Below, piece by piece: positions 1 to 10,090 of a stretch of DNA of 64,000 bases. Positions within the stretch are counted from its first letter, which is position 1. Every line of letters starts with the position of its first letter. A program made the translations under genes and the position numbers. Below the pieces are notes generated by a model. The model had not been told where the DNA came from. It was given only the letters and a program-made list of their open reading frames with translations, and made no database searches. Source of the stretch: Caldilineae bacterium (GTDB lineage: Bacteria; Chloroflexota; Anaerolineae; Epilineales; Epilineaceae); the NCBI GenBank assembly GCA_020634625.1, contig JACKBJ010000002.1:62001-126000 (forward strand). The letters run 5' to 3'.

Positions 1-768
<768 letters not shown>

Positions 769-1314
769 GCGCCTGGCGGGCCAGGAGCAGTCCGATGGCC
801 AGCAGCGCCAGGCCCTCCAGCCGATAGTGCAGCGCGGCGCCCTCGGCCTGCGCTTCGACCCGCTCTGGCAGGCGCGTGGCCTGGCCATCGCCGCTCAGCT
901 CCTCGATCTGATAGACGTAGACGCGGCCGGGGACCACGGCGGCATCGGTGTAGGCATAGGCCGCGCCCGTCTGAGCCGAGCCCTGGGCCGGGATCAGCTC
1001 GGCGTTCAGGAGCCGGGCTCCGTCCGTGTCGCCGGTCGTGCCGTCGCCCGCCGCGTCGTCGTCGGTCCTGCCCTCGCCGGCTGGCGCCGCGCCAGCCGGC
1101 TCCGCCGTCTCGGCGGCCGGCTCGCTGCGCCAGAGGTTGAAGCCGGCGACGTCCTGCTCGCTGCCGGTCTCCCAGCGGATCACGATCGGCGCCGGGCGCA
1201 GGTTGGACCCGAGCAGCCAGGCGCCGCCGGCCAGGAGGACCAGGGCCAGCGGCAGGCGGATCCGGTCGGCGATCGGCGTCGGGCGGGGGCTTGGGCCGGC
1301 TGCGGACATGGGGC

Positions 1315-2067
1315 TCAGACTCCGGTGGGCAGATCGACGAACGCGAAGCTCAGGTCGAAGCGCTCCGCCAGGTGGCGGCCGAGGGCCTTGACGCCGACCG
1401 TCTCGCTGGCGTAGTGGCCGGCGTAGATGACGTGGATGCCGGCGTTCAGGGCCTCGTAGTAGGCGCTCTGGCTGGTCTCGCCGGTGATGAAGGCCTGGCA
1501 GCCCTGCGCCGCGGCCTCCTCGATGTAGCCGCTGCCGCCGCCGCTCATGACGGCCACCCGCTGGATGCGCGCCGGCCCGTGCGGCTGCACCAGCTGGGTC
1601 GGGCCCAGCGCGGCCTCGACGCCCTGGAGCAGGCGCTCCAGGGTGCAGCCCTCGGGCGCCCGGGCCCGGGCGCCGATGGGCCGGCCCTTGGCCAGGCCCC
1701 ACCAGCCCTCCAGCTCCAGTCCGAGCAAGCGGCAGATCTCGGCGTTGTTGCCCCAGACCGGATGGGCATCCAGGGCCAGGTGCGCCGCGTAGAGGTTGAG
1801 CTCGGCGTCGAGCAGGCGCCGGACCAGCCGACCGTAGCCGCCGACCAGGCGTCGCGCCGGCCCCCAGAGGATGCCGTGGTGGACCAGGAGCAGATCGGCT
1901 CCCCGATCGAGCGCGGCCTCGACGCAGGGCAGGCCGGCATCGACGCTGGCCACGACCCGGCGCAGCTCGGTCCGGCCCTCCACCTGCAGGCCCTGCGGGC
2001 CATAGTCGGCCAGGTCGGCGATCTGCAGCTGTTCGTCCAGGTAGGCCACCAGCTCGTCGCGCTGCAT
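1315..2067 (-). CDS. Nif3-like dinuclear metal centre protein (GTP cyclohydrolase 1 type 2 / YbgI family)
   Basis: A cytosolic protein of 250 aa in the Nif3/YbgI family. Members form hexameric toroids with two metals per subunit; their physiological substrate is generally unsettled. Family landmarks are present: YGPQGLQVEG near the N-terminus, the metal-binding HH pair in LLVHHGILWG, Asp/His in HLALDAHP, and the C-terminal GHYASETVGVKAL carrying the last His and Glu ligands. TGETSQSAYYEA corresponds to the conserved TGE motif before that block. The length is normal for members lacking the inserted PII-like domain. It is probably cotranscribed with the small membrane protein 5 bp downstream. 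Confidence 0.9.
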   Translation of the reverse strand: MQRDELVAYLDEQLQIADLADYGPQGLQVEGRTELRRVVASVDAGLPCVEAALDRGADLLLVHHGILWGPARRLVGGYGRLVRRLLDAELNLYAAHLALDAHPVWGNNAEICRLLGLELEGWWGLAKGRPIGARARAPEGCTLERLLQGVEAALGPTQLVQPHGPARIQRVAVMSGGGSGYIEEAAAQGCQAFITGETSQSAYYEALNAGIHVIYAGHYASETVGVKALGRHLAERFDLSFAFVDLPTGV

Positions 2068-2180
2068 GCTCGATGCTCCGTCGATGCGCCGCCGTCCGTC
2101 GTTCGGCCGGTCACGGTTGCCTGGGGTCGGGCCGGAGTGGCCGGACCCGGGGCGGCTCGGGTCGGTTCTCGAGCGCAGTA

Positions 2181-2186
2181 TATAAT
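2181..2186 (+). promoter_or_regulatory. Promoter -10 element TATAAT ahead of the S9 peptidase gene
   Basis: A perfect TATAAT stands 55 bp before the peptidase start in very GC-rich surroundings. No convincing -35 box is seen. The same AT-rich hexamer followed by TGCC-like sequence recurs before several other genes in this window. Confidence 0.6.
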
Positions 2187-2240
2187 GCCAGCCCGCGCCT
2201 GACGAAGCGGCAGCCCCATCCCGGAAAGGAGCCTTGTGCC

Positions 2241-4445
2241 ATGCCCGAGCGACATCCGCTCGACGTCGACGACCTCTGGGCCATCCCGCGCGTCGGCGAG
2301 CCCGAGCCGCTGCCCGATGGCCGCGCGGTCATCGTGCCGGTGACCGAAACCGCGATGGAAGCCAACGAGAGCCGCGGTCGGCTCTGGTGGGTGCCGGTCG
2401 CGGGGCCGGACGCGCCGCGGCCGCTGACCGGCGCGGATGCCTCGGCCAGCGCGCCGGCGGTCTCGCCGGATGGCCGGCACCTGGCCTTCCTGCGCAAGCC
2501 GGGCGGGCCGCCCGCGCCGGCGCCGGATGCGGGCGCCGAGGCGGCATCCCGCTTCGCCGGCCTGGGCCTGGGCGGTCCCGGCGCCGGCCCGCGCTTTCCC
2601 GACCAGCCCCAGGTCTACCTGCTGGACCTGAGCGGCGGCGAGGCGGCGCGGCTGACCGACCTGCCCTTGGGCGCCGGCGCGCCGGTCTGGCTGCCCGATG
2701 GCCGGCTGGGCTTCTCGGCCCCGTTGCTGGCCCAGGCGCCGACGCTGGCGGGCACGGCCGCCCTGGCCGCCGAGCGAGCCAAGGACCCCGTCAGCGCGCG
2801 CGTCACCGAGGACCGGGTCTACCGCTTCTGGGACCGATGGCTGACCGAGGGCCGCGTCGAGCACATCCTGCTGCTCGACCTGGCCGACGACCGCCTGATC
2901 GACCTGACGCCGGGCTGGACGCGCTGGCTCGGTCTGTCGGAGGGCGGGCGCGCCTTTGCCGCGGCGCCCGACTCGGGCGAGATCGCCTTCGAGGCCTGCC
3001 GCTCGACGCCGCCGCACAGCCCGCTGGTCTTCGGGGTCTACCGGCAGGCCGTGCCGGCCCGCGGCGCCTCGGCCGAGGGCCTGGCCGAGCCGCGGCTGCT
3101 GCACCCGGAGCACCCGGGGCCGGCCATGCGCCCGCGCTACAGCCCGGATGGCGCCTGGATCGTCTACGGCCTGCAGCGGGAGATCGGCTTCTACGCCGAT
3201 CCGGTGCGCCTGATGGCCTTCGAGCGGGCCAGCGGCCGCCATCGGCCGCTGACCGAGGCCTGGGACAACTCGGCCGAGAGCTGGACCTTCGGCGCCGACG
3301 CGACGCGGCTCCTGCTGGTGGCCCAGGAGGGCGCCCACAACGCCGTCTGGGCCATCGACCTTGCCGCGGTCGAGGCTCCGGCCGACCACCCGCCCCGGGT
3401 CCTGGCGCGCGGCGGTTGGCTGGGCGAGCCACGGCCGGTCGGCCCGTGGCTCTGCTGCAGCCATCAGTCGCTGACCGAGCCGCCCGAGCTGGCCCTGCTC
3501 GACCTCGAGACCGGCCGGCCCGAACGTCTGACCCGCTTCACCGAGCCGGCGATGGCCGACCTGGCGCTGGGGGCGGTCGAGGAGGTCTTCTTCGCCGGGG
3601 CCGAGGGCGATCGGGTGCAGATGTACCTGGTGCACCCGCCCGAGCTGCCGGCGGATCCCGGCCCGGCCGGCGTCGCGTCGGGGACGGCCGGGGGCAGGCA
3701 GCCCGGGGCTCGTGGACGATCCCTGGTGCATCTGGTGCACGGCGGGCCGCACGGCGTCTTCGGCGACCAGTGGCACTGGCGTTGGAACGCGCATGCCTTC
3801 GCGGCCCGCGGCCACCTGGTGGCCCTGGTCAACTTCCACGGCTCGACCGGCTTCGGCGAGGCCTACACGCGATCGATCCTGGGGCAATGGGGTGCGCGGC
3901 CGGCGGCCGACCTGCAGGCGGCGACCGACTGGCTGATCGCCGAGCGCGGGGTCGACCCGGCCCGCATGGCCATCGCGGGCGGCTCCTACGGCGGCTACCT
4001 GGTCAGCTGGCTGGCCGGCGAGACCGATCGCTTCGCCTGCATCGTCAACCACGCCGGCGTGAGCGACTTCCAGACGCAGTTCGCCAGCGACATCACCCAG
4101 GGCCGGCGCAAGTCGATGGGCGGCGAGCTCTGGGAGGATCTGGCCGGGCTGGACCGCTTCAACCCGATCCGGCGGGCCGCGAGCTTCCGCTCGCCGATGC
4201 TGGTGATCCACGGCGAGAAGGACTATCGGGTGCCCTACAACCAGGGCCTGGTGATCTACAACGTGTACCAGGCGCGGGGCCTGCCGGCGCGCCTGGTGGT
4301 CTATGCCGACGAGAACCACTGGATCCTGAAGCCGCGCAACAGCCGTCACTGGTACGGTGAGGTCCTGGACTGGATCGAGCGGTGGCTGGGCGGCCAGGCG
4401 CTATACTCTGCCGGTGCGGCCGCCGATTCGACCGGCGGTCCTTGA
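2241..4445 (+). CDS. S9 family prolyl oligopeptidase-type peptidase
   Basis: A serine peptidase of 734 aa with an N-terminal beta-propeller and a C-terminal alpha/beta hydrolase domain. Propeller blades are marked by repeated SPDGRHLAFL, LPDGRLGFS and SPDGAWIVYG motifs. The hydrolase part shows HGGPHGVFGD (oxyanion region), the nucleophile elbow GGSYGGY with Ser near residue 582, the acid in HGEKDYRVP and the His in ENHWILKP. The order and the extra C-terminal PRNSRHWY resemble acylaminoacyl or dipeptidyl-peptidase-5 type S9C enzymes, which release peptides from the N-terminus. No signal peptide is visible, so it is probably cytosolic. The start is chosen because AAGGAG lies about 8 bases upstream; the open frame extends further 5' through the promoter and is not coding there. 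Confidence 0.92.
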   Translation: MPERHPLDVDDLWAIPRVGEPEPLPDGRAVIVPVTETAMEANESRGRLWWVPVAGPDAPRPLTGADASASAPAVSPDGRHLAFLRKPGGPPAPAPDAGAEAASRFAGLGLGGPGAGPRFPDQPQVYLLDLSGGEAARLTDLPLGAGAPVWLPDGRLGFSAPLLAQAPTLAGTAALAAERAKDPVSARVTEDRVYRFWDRWLTEGRVEHILLLDLADDRLIDLTPGWTRWLGLSEGGRAFAAAPDSGEIAFEACRSTPPHSPLVFGVYRQAVPARGASAEGLAEPRLLHPEHPGPAMRPRYSPDGAWIVYGLQREIGFYADPVRLMAFERASGRHRPLTEAWDNSAESWTFGADATRLLLVAQEGAHNAVWAIDLAAVEAPADHPPRVLARGGWLGEPRPVGPWLCCSHQSLTEPPELALLDLETGRPERLTRFTEPAMADLALGAVEEVFFAGAEGDRVQMYLVHPPELPADPGPAGVASGTAGGRQPGARGRSLVHLVHGGPHGVFGDQWHWRWNAHAFAARGHLVALVNFHGSTGFGEAYTRSILGQWGARPAADLQAATDWLIAERGVDPARMAIAGGSYGGYLVSWLAGETDRFACIVNHAGVSDFQTQFASDITQGRRKSMGGELWEDLAGLDRFNPIRRAASFRSPMLVIHGEKDYRVPYNQGLVIYNVYQARGLPARLVVYADENHWILKPRNSRHWYGEVLDWIERWLGGQALYSAGAAADSTGGP
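4402..4407 (+). promoter_or_regulatory. Promoter -10 element TATACT ahead of the lipoprotein gene
   Basis: TATACTCTGCC lies inside the last codons of the S9 peptidase gene, 109 bp before the lipoprotein start. The same eleven-base string occurs upstream of the tandem lipoprotein genes at 42.7 and 44.0 kb, but without their GGGAACC box. Confidence 0.5.
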
Positions 4446-4515
4446 ACGGCGTCGGTGCGTCGCGCGTACCGATCGGACCGGCCATCGTCGCCGGCCAGCA
4501 AGGAGAAGACGGAAG

Positions 4516-5508
4516 ATGCACAACCGGATCGTGGAGGCTTGGATCGGGCGGACGCTGGCGCTGACGCTGCTCGGGGCCGGGATGCTGGGGCTGTCGGGCT
4601 GCGGCGGGGTCGAGCAGACGATGGACGCGCCCGAGCCGGCCGGCGTCGAGATGGGCGCGCCCGAGACGGCGTCCGACGCGGCGGCCGCGGATGCGGCCGG
4701 GGACACGGACGCCGAGGGCGAAGCCGCGGCCGATGCGGGCGCGGCGATGGACGCCGAGGCGCACGTCTTGGGCGACGCTCAGCTCGGCAACGCCAGCTAC
4801 ACCATCGACGATACGGTGGTGGCCCTGGTGGACGGGATCTATCAGGAGAAGCCGATGCCCGACTCGGCCAGCTTCATCGCCAACTACTCGCTGGGTCCCT
4901 GGCGGGCCTATGGCGACCTGAACGGCGATGGGGTCGAGGATGCGGCGCAGGTTCTGATCAACATGCCCGGCGGCAGCGGCGTCTTCATGTTCCTGGCGGC
5001 GGTGGCCGATGAGGCCGGCCAGGCGAGCGTGCTGGACACGATCTCGCTGGGCGACCGCCAGGCGCTGGAGAACCTGAGCATCGCGGACGGCAAGGTGTTC
5101 GTGACCGGCAAGACGCATGGGCCGGACGATCCGATGTGCTGCCCGACGCTGGAGTTCAGCGCCACCTACGGGCTGCAGGATGGCAAGCTGGTGCTGGAGT
5201 CGGAGGATGGAATGGGCACGGAGGGGGCCATGCGGCCGGCGACCCTGGTGGTGGACTCGGGGTCGTGGCTGGGCACGACCTGTGCCTTCGCCGGCGAGGG
5301 CGCGACCCTGGCCTTCGACGACAAGCGCGTCAGCTACACCTGCGAGCCGGCCGACGAGGTCGAGGGCGACGTCGTGCTCCTGGGCGAGCCGAGCGACAAC
5401 GGTGACGGGACCTGGACCGCCGAGCTCGGCGTCATCGACCGCAATGCGGCGGACGACGGCTTCGCGCTGACCAGCACCGAGATGGTGATGGCCTCGACGG
5501 CCGACTGA
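4516..5508 (+). CDS. Lipoprotein of unknown function with acidic linker
   Basis: This protein of 330 aa has a signal peptide ending in a clear lipobox (LSGC, Cys29), so it should be anchored to the outer face of the membrane. An Ala/Asp/Glu/Pro-rich linker runs to about residue 85. The folded part includes YGDLNGDGVEDAAQVL, an Asp-rich calcium-loop or FG-GAP-like motif, a MCC pair near residue 212 and a Cys pair later, compatible with disulfides in an exported protein. I recognise no enzyme family. The start ATG follows AAGGAGAAGACGGAAG; the longer open frame overlaps the peptidase gene and has no leader character. A -10 box lies upstream and a hairpin follows, so it is probably monocistronic. 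Confidence 0.75.
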   Translation: MHNRIVEAWIGRTLALTLLGAGMLGLSGCGGVEQTMDAPEPAGVEMGAPETASDAAAADAAGDTDAEGEAAADAGAAMDAEAHVLGDAQLGNASYTIDDTVVALVDGIYQEKPMPDSASFIANYSLGPWRAYGDLNGDGVEDAAQVLINMPGGSGVFMFLAAVADEAGQASVLDTISLGDRQALENLSIADGKVFVTGKTHGPDDPMCCPTLEFSATYGLQDGKLVLESEDGMGTEGAMRPATLVVDSGSWLGTTCAFAGEGATLAFDDKRVSYTCEPADEVEGDVVLLGEPSDNGDGTWTAELGVIDRNAADDGFALTSTEMVMASTAD

Positions 5509-5826
5509 GGCGTTCATCGATCGCTTGGCGGGCGCTCAGCTTCGGCTCATGCGGCGGCGGCATCCTATAGCCAGATCGAGCTGGACGGGCAATCCGGATC
5601 GGTCCTCCCCTTGGACGATGAGCCGAACGCGGACACCTGATCGAAGTCGATAGCCGATTCCTCCCTCCTCGAGGCCCGGGCTCCCGCCCGGGCCTCGCTG
5701 GTTGCAGCGGCGGTTTCGCGGTCCAGTTTGACCTTGCTCCGGAGTCTTCTACCCTGAAGGCCGGGCCGGTGATGGAATCCGGTCGCGACCCGGGCAGCTC
5801 GCCCGGGCCCAGACACCGAGGCGGCG
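5509..5826 (+). other. Intergenic region (318 bp) with hairpin and sigma-operon promoter candidate
   Basis: No gene is supported here. It holds a GC-rich hairpin (5671-5696) and, further on, TTGACC at 5728-5733 with TACCCT 16 bases downstream. The latter is a plausible housekeeping-type promoter for the ECF sigma gene. Confidence 0.5.
5671..5696 (+). terminator. GC-rich hairpin, possible terminator
   Basis: The 11-bp perfect stem GAGGCCCGGGC closes on a TCCC loop. No T-run follows, as is usual for hairpins in this genome. Confidence 0.45.
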
Positions 5827-6347
5827 ATGGCACTGCACCACGAACAGACGGACCCGCAGCGGGCGAGGCGCTTCGCGCGCCTGGTCGACGAGCACGGGCT
5901 GCGCGTGCTGCGCTTCCTTCAGGGCATGACCGGCGACAGCGACAGCGCGGAGGACCTGGCCCAGGACGTCTTCCTGAAGGCCTGGGCGGCCCTGCAGGAC
6001 CTGCGCGAGGAGCTGAGCGCGGCGGCCTGGCTCTACGTCATCGCCCGCAACACCGCCGCGAGCCATCTGGCCCAAGCACGGCGTCGCCCGAGCCAGCCCC
6101 TGGGCGAGGCGGAGCGGGAGCCGGCCGATCCGGCGCGCCCCGCGGACGAGACGCTGCCGCTGCGATTGGCGGTGCGGCAGGCCCTCGACCGGCTCGAGGC
6201 GCGGGACCGCGAGATCCTGCTGCTGGTGGGCCTGGCCGGCCTCAGCGCGGTCGAGGTGGCCGAGATGATGGGCATCGGCGTGGAGGCGGCCCGCAAGCGG
6301 TGGCAGCGGGCCGGCCATCGATTCCGACAAGCGATGGAGGAGGCGGC

Positions 6348-6351
<4 letters not shown>
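5827..6351 (+). CDS. ECF (extracytoplasmic function) RNA polymerase sigma factor
   Basis: A sigma-70 family factor of 174 aa with only regions 2 and 4, the hallmark of ECF sigmas. Region 2 covers about residues 15-80 (FLQGMTGDSDSAEDLAQDVFLKAW, then WLYVIARNTAASHL). Region 4 covers about 115-170 (LEARDREILLLVGLAGLSAVEVAEMMGIGVEAARKRWQRA, a helix-turn-helix that would read the -35 element). A short Pro/Glu-rich linker joins them. Its stop overlaps the start of the next gene as ATGA. That is the position of an anti-sigma factor in most ECF operons, and here the next protein begins with such a domain. A GGAACC-type box found before three lipoprotein genes in this window is a possible target; that link is inference. 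Confidence 0.93.
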
Positions 6352-7538
<1,187 letters not shown>

Positions 7539-7664
7539 GCCCGTTCCACCCGGGGCCGGAGCCCGGGGTCCCGGGCCGTCACGTCGCCGAGCCTCGACCG
7601 GTCGGCCGGCCGCGCCCGGACGATCGTCACGCGCGCAGCCGGCCCATGGGATCGTCGCCGGCGC

Positions 7665-8493
7665 TCAGGCCTCGGCGCGCCCTTCGGAGGGCAGGACCCG
7701 GGTGACGCCCGCGCCGCGCTGGAGCATCGTGTGCCGGTTCAACCAGACCACGGCGACCGCGATGCCGACGAAGCCGGCGGTGTCCCAGGGCTGGGCGTCC
7801 GGCCAGATCGGGTTGTTCATCTGGAAGTGGTACAGGAAGGGCAGCAGGAGGCTGCCGCGCGCCGCGTTGAACATGGGCGTCATGATGACCGAGACGGCGA
7901 TGACGCCGGCGAAGAAGGGGCCGAAGGACCATGCGCTGTGGACGGTGCCGCCGAGGAGGAACGCGGGGATGTGCCAGACCGCCCAGACCAGCCCGAGCAG
8001 CAAACCGGCTCCGAGCGGGTTGAGGCGGCGCTGGAGCAGGGGCAGGGCGTAGCCGCGCCAGCCGAGCTCCTCGATCGGGCCGAGGAACAGGTGTAGCGCC
8101 AGCGCGGGGAATACCTGCGTCCAAGGCGAGAACGGGAAGGGGTCGCCAAGGCTGCCCTTCAAGGCAGCACCGGCATAGAACACCGCCGGAATGCCGAGGA
8201 TCAGGAAGGCCCACCAGCCTCGGGGGGCGCGCCACAGGGTCAGCCGCCGCAGGAAGCCGAGCAGGCCGGTGGCCCCGGCGTGGCGCCAGGAAGATGGCGG
8301 CGAAGCCGGGCGAGTAGACGGCCAGGATGTACAGCGGGTTGCTCAGCCTGACCTCGCCGAAGACGGCGGCCAGCGGCTCGGGAAACAGGATCAAGAGCGC
8401 CGCGATGCCCCAGGTAAGGCCAAAGGCCAGCACGAGGAACGGGACGAGCGTCTTCTCGCTGAGGGTCGACGGTGATCGAGCGTCCGGATGCAT
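7665..8493 (-). pseudogene. CPBP family intramembrane metalloprotease, interrupted by a frameshift
   Basis: The N-terminal third (MHPDARSPSTLSEKTLVPFLVLAFGLTWG through YSPGFAAIFLA) and the rest (GLLGFLRRL through QRGAGVTRVLP) lie in different frames. They join at about 8275-8290, where removing one base would restore continuity. The second part has the CPBP/Rce1-like signatures EELGWR (EExxxR), WAVWHIP with the metal-ligand His, and a last FNAARGSLLLPFLYH segment with His and Asn. About eight hydrophobic helices are expected. Family members are membrane proteases involved in bacteriocin maturation or immunity, or of unknown role. GGAGAG precedes the ATG. All catalytic residues are in the intact downstream part, so this may be a recent mutation or a base-calling error. 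Confidence 0.75.
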
Positions 8494-8637
8494 CGCAGGC
8501 TCTCCTTCGTCGTCGCGAGACCGGGTTGTTGCGAGCGGCGGCATCGCGTCGCCGGGTGGAATCGTATCACCCTCCGGCCGGGGCCGACAGCGCCGCGCGG
8601 AAGGGAGGGTTGTCCTGGCCCCCCGGATTCTCGACGA

Positions 8638-10035
8638 TCAGCGGTCGAGGTGAGGGAGCAGCAGCCTCGACGGACACCCGGGGACGGCAATCTGCAGCCG
8701 GTTGTTGCCCTCGTCCGACTCCCGAACCGCGTCTTCCGCATCGACCACCACCGGCGATCGGGCTGCGCTGGCCTGGGGATCGTGGAGTTCGATCGATGCC
8801 CCGGCCGCGAGACCGCGCACCCGCGCGTCGAAGCGTCCCGTGGCATCGCGAACCACGAAGCCGCTCGCGTCAGCCGACCCGGCGTTCTCGACGCGGACGA
8901 ATAGCCCCGGCCGGCCGCACGACGCCCATGCGTGGCCCAGCAGGTCGGGCAGCGGAGGCTCGACGCTGGGCGCCCACCACTCCACCAGCGTCGAGTAGTC
9001 CAGGCCCGCGATCCGTCCACCACCGATCACGTAGAAGCGCTCGCCGACCGCCGCCGCCCCGACACCGTGCCGCGTCGTGGGCATCTCGGCGGCCTCGGAC
9101 CAAGTGCCCGCGGCCGGATCGAAGACGTAGTGCTCCCCATAGGTCATGCCCTGGGTCTCGCCGCCGGTGATGTGGATCCGCCCGTCGGCCGTGGTCGCGG
9201 CCGAGCAGCCGCCGCAGGCGCCGGGCATGTCGGGCAGGCGGGTCCAGGCCTCGGTCGTCGGATCGTAGGCTTCGAGGATGCCCGAGCGAGCGCCCAGGCC
9301 GAAGCCGCGGCCGGCCACAACGTAGAGCCTGCCACCGCTGGCCGCCGCTCCGAGATGCTCGCGCGGCGTCGGACCGGGTGCCCGGGTCCAGCGATCCGCG
9401 GCGATGTCGTAGATCCACATCTCGTCCTGGGCGCCGGCCTCGGCGACCCCGCCGACCACATAGATCCGGCCCGGTCCAGCCGAGCCACCCTCCCCTTCGG
9501 ACCCGCCCGTGTCCGCGATGTGGACCGCGGCGTGCGCGCCGCGCCGGCCGGGCATGTCGGCCATGCGGGTCCAGGCATCGCGCGCCGGGTCGTAGGCGTC
9601 CAGGCGCCGACTGGCGTCGTTGGCGTTGAGCCTGGCCGTGTAGCCGCCCGACAACCAGATCTTTCCGGCCGCCGCGACCAGGCCCGGATGGTGCACCGCC
9701 AGGGGCAGATCCGCCCGGCGCTCCCAGGCGTCGTCGCGCGTATCGTAGGCGCCGAACCAGCTGCCGATGCTGCCGGCCGGCGGCGTGAATCCGCCGCCGG
9801 TGTAGATCACGCCATCGATCTCGCCGGCCGCGATCTCGGCGATGGGCACCGGGATGGGGGCGCCTTCGCTCCACCGGCCAGGGTCGGGCGAGGCGTGAGC
9901 CCGCCCGGCAGGTTCGCCCGCGAACTCCGGGCGCATCGCCCAGTGGCGACCGGTCTCGTCAGGCGGCGCGCTTCGCCAGATCGCGGAAAGCACCAAGGGG
10001 ATGAGGGCCAGGGCGAGCCATCGTCGCGCGAGCAT
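8638..10035 (-). CDS. Secreted kelch-repeat beta-propeller protein
   Basis: This 465-aa protein begins with a signal peptide (MLARRWLALALIPLVLSAIW). Six kelch blades follow, each with a hydrophobic strand and GG pair (GVIYTGGG, KIWLSGGY, RIYVVGGV, RLYVVAGR, RIHITGGE, RFYVIGGG) followed by YD/FDP and W-x-R-x-x-x-M-P elements, covering about residues 60-365. The tail (LFVRVENAGSADASGFVVRD, ESDEGNNRLQIAVPG) looks like a CARDB/APHP-type adhesion domain. It ends in LLLPHLDR, a variant of the 'YLPxL' C-terminal motif of other exported proteins here. Such propellers usually bind proteins or glycans; the ligand is unknown. It lies 55 bp downstream of, and in the same direction as, the CotH-kinase gene. 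Confidence 0.85.
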   Translation of the reverse strand: MLARRWLALALIPLVLSAIWRSAPPDETGRHWAMRPEFAGEPAGRAHASPDPGRWSEGAPIPVPIAEIAAGEIDGVIYTGGGFTPPAGSIGSWFGAYDTRDDAWERRADLPLAVHHPGLVAAAGKIWLSGGYTARLNANDASRRLDAYDPARDAWTRMADMPGRRGAHAAVHIADTGGSEGEGGSAGPGRIYVVGGVAEAGAQDEMWIYDIAADRWTRAPGPTPREHLGAAASGGRLYVVAGRGFGLGARSGILEAYDPTTEAWTRLPDMPGACGGCSAATTADGRIHITGGETQGMTYGEHYVFDPAAGTWSEAAEMPTTRHGVGAAAVGERFYVIGGGRIAGLDYSTLVEWWAPSVEPPLPDLLGHAWASCGRPGLFVRVENAGSADASGFVVRDATGRFDARVRGLAAGASIELHDPQASAARSPVVVDAEDAVRESDEGNNRLQIAVPGCPSRLLLPHLDR

Positions 10036-10090
10036 GAGGACTCCTTCGCGAGCTCGGTGCGTCTTGCGGGGCGGCCGATCCAGCGCCGCC

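Noticed and set aside
1545..4349. A 934-codon minus-strand open frame across the S9 peptidase
   Set aside because: No domain signature; shadow of the peptidase reading frame, which has clear catalytic motifs.
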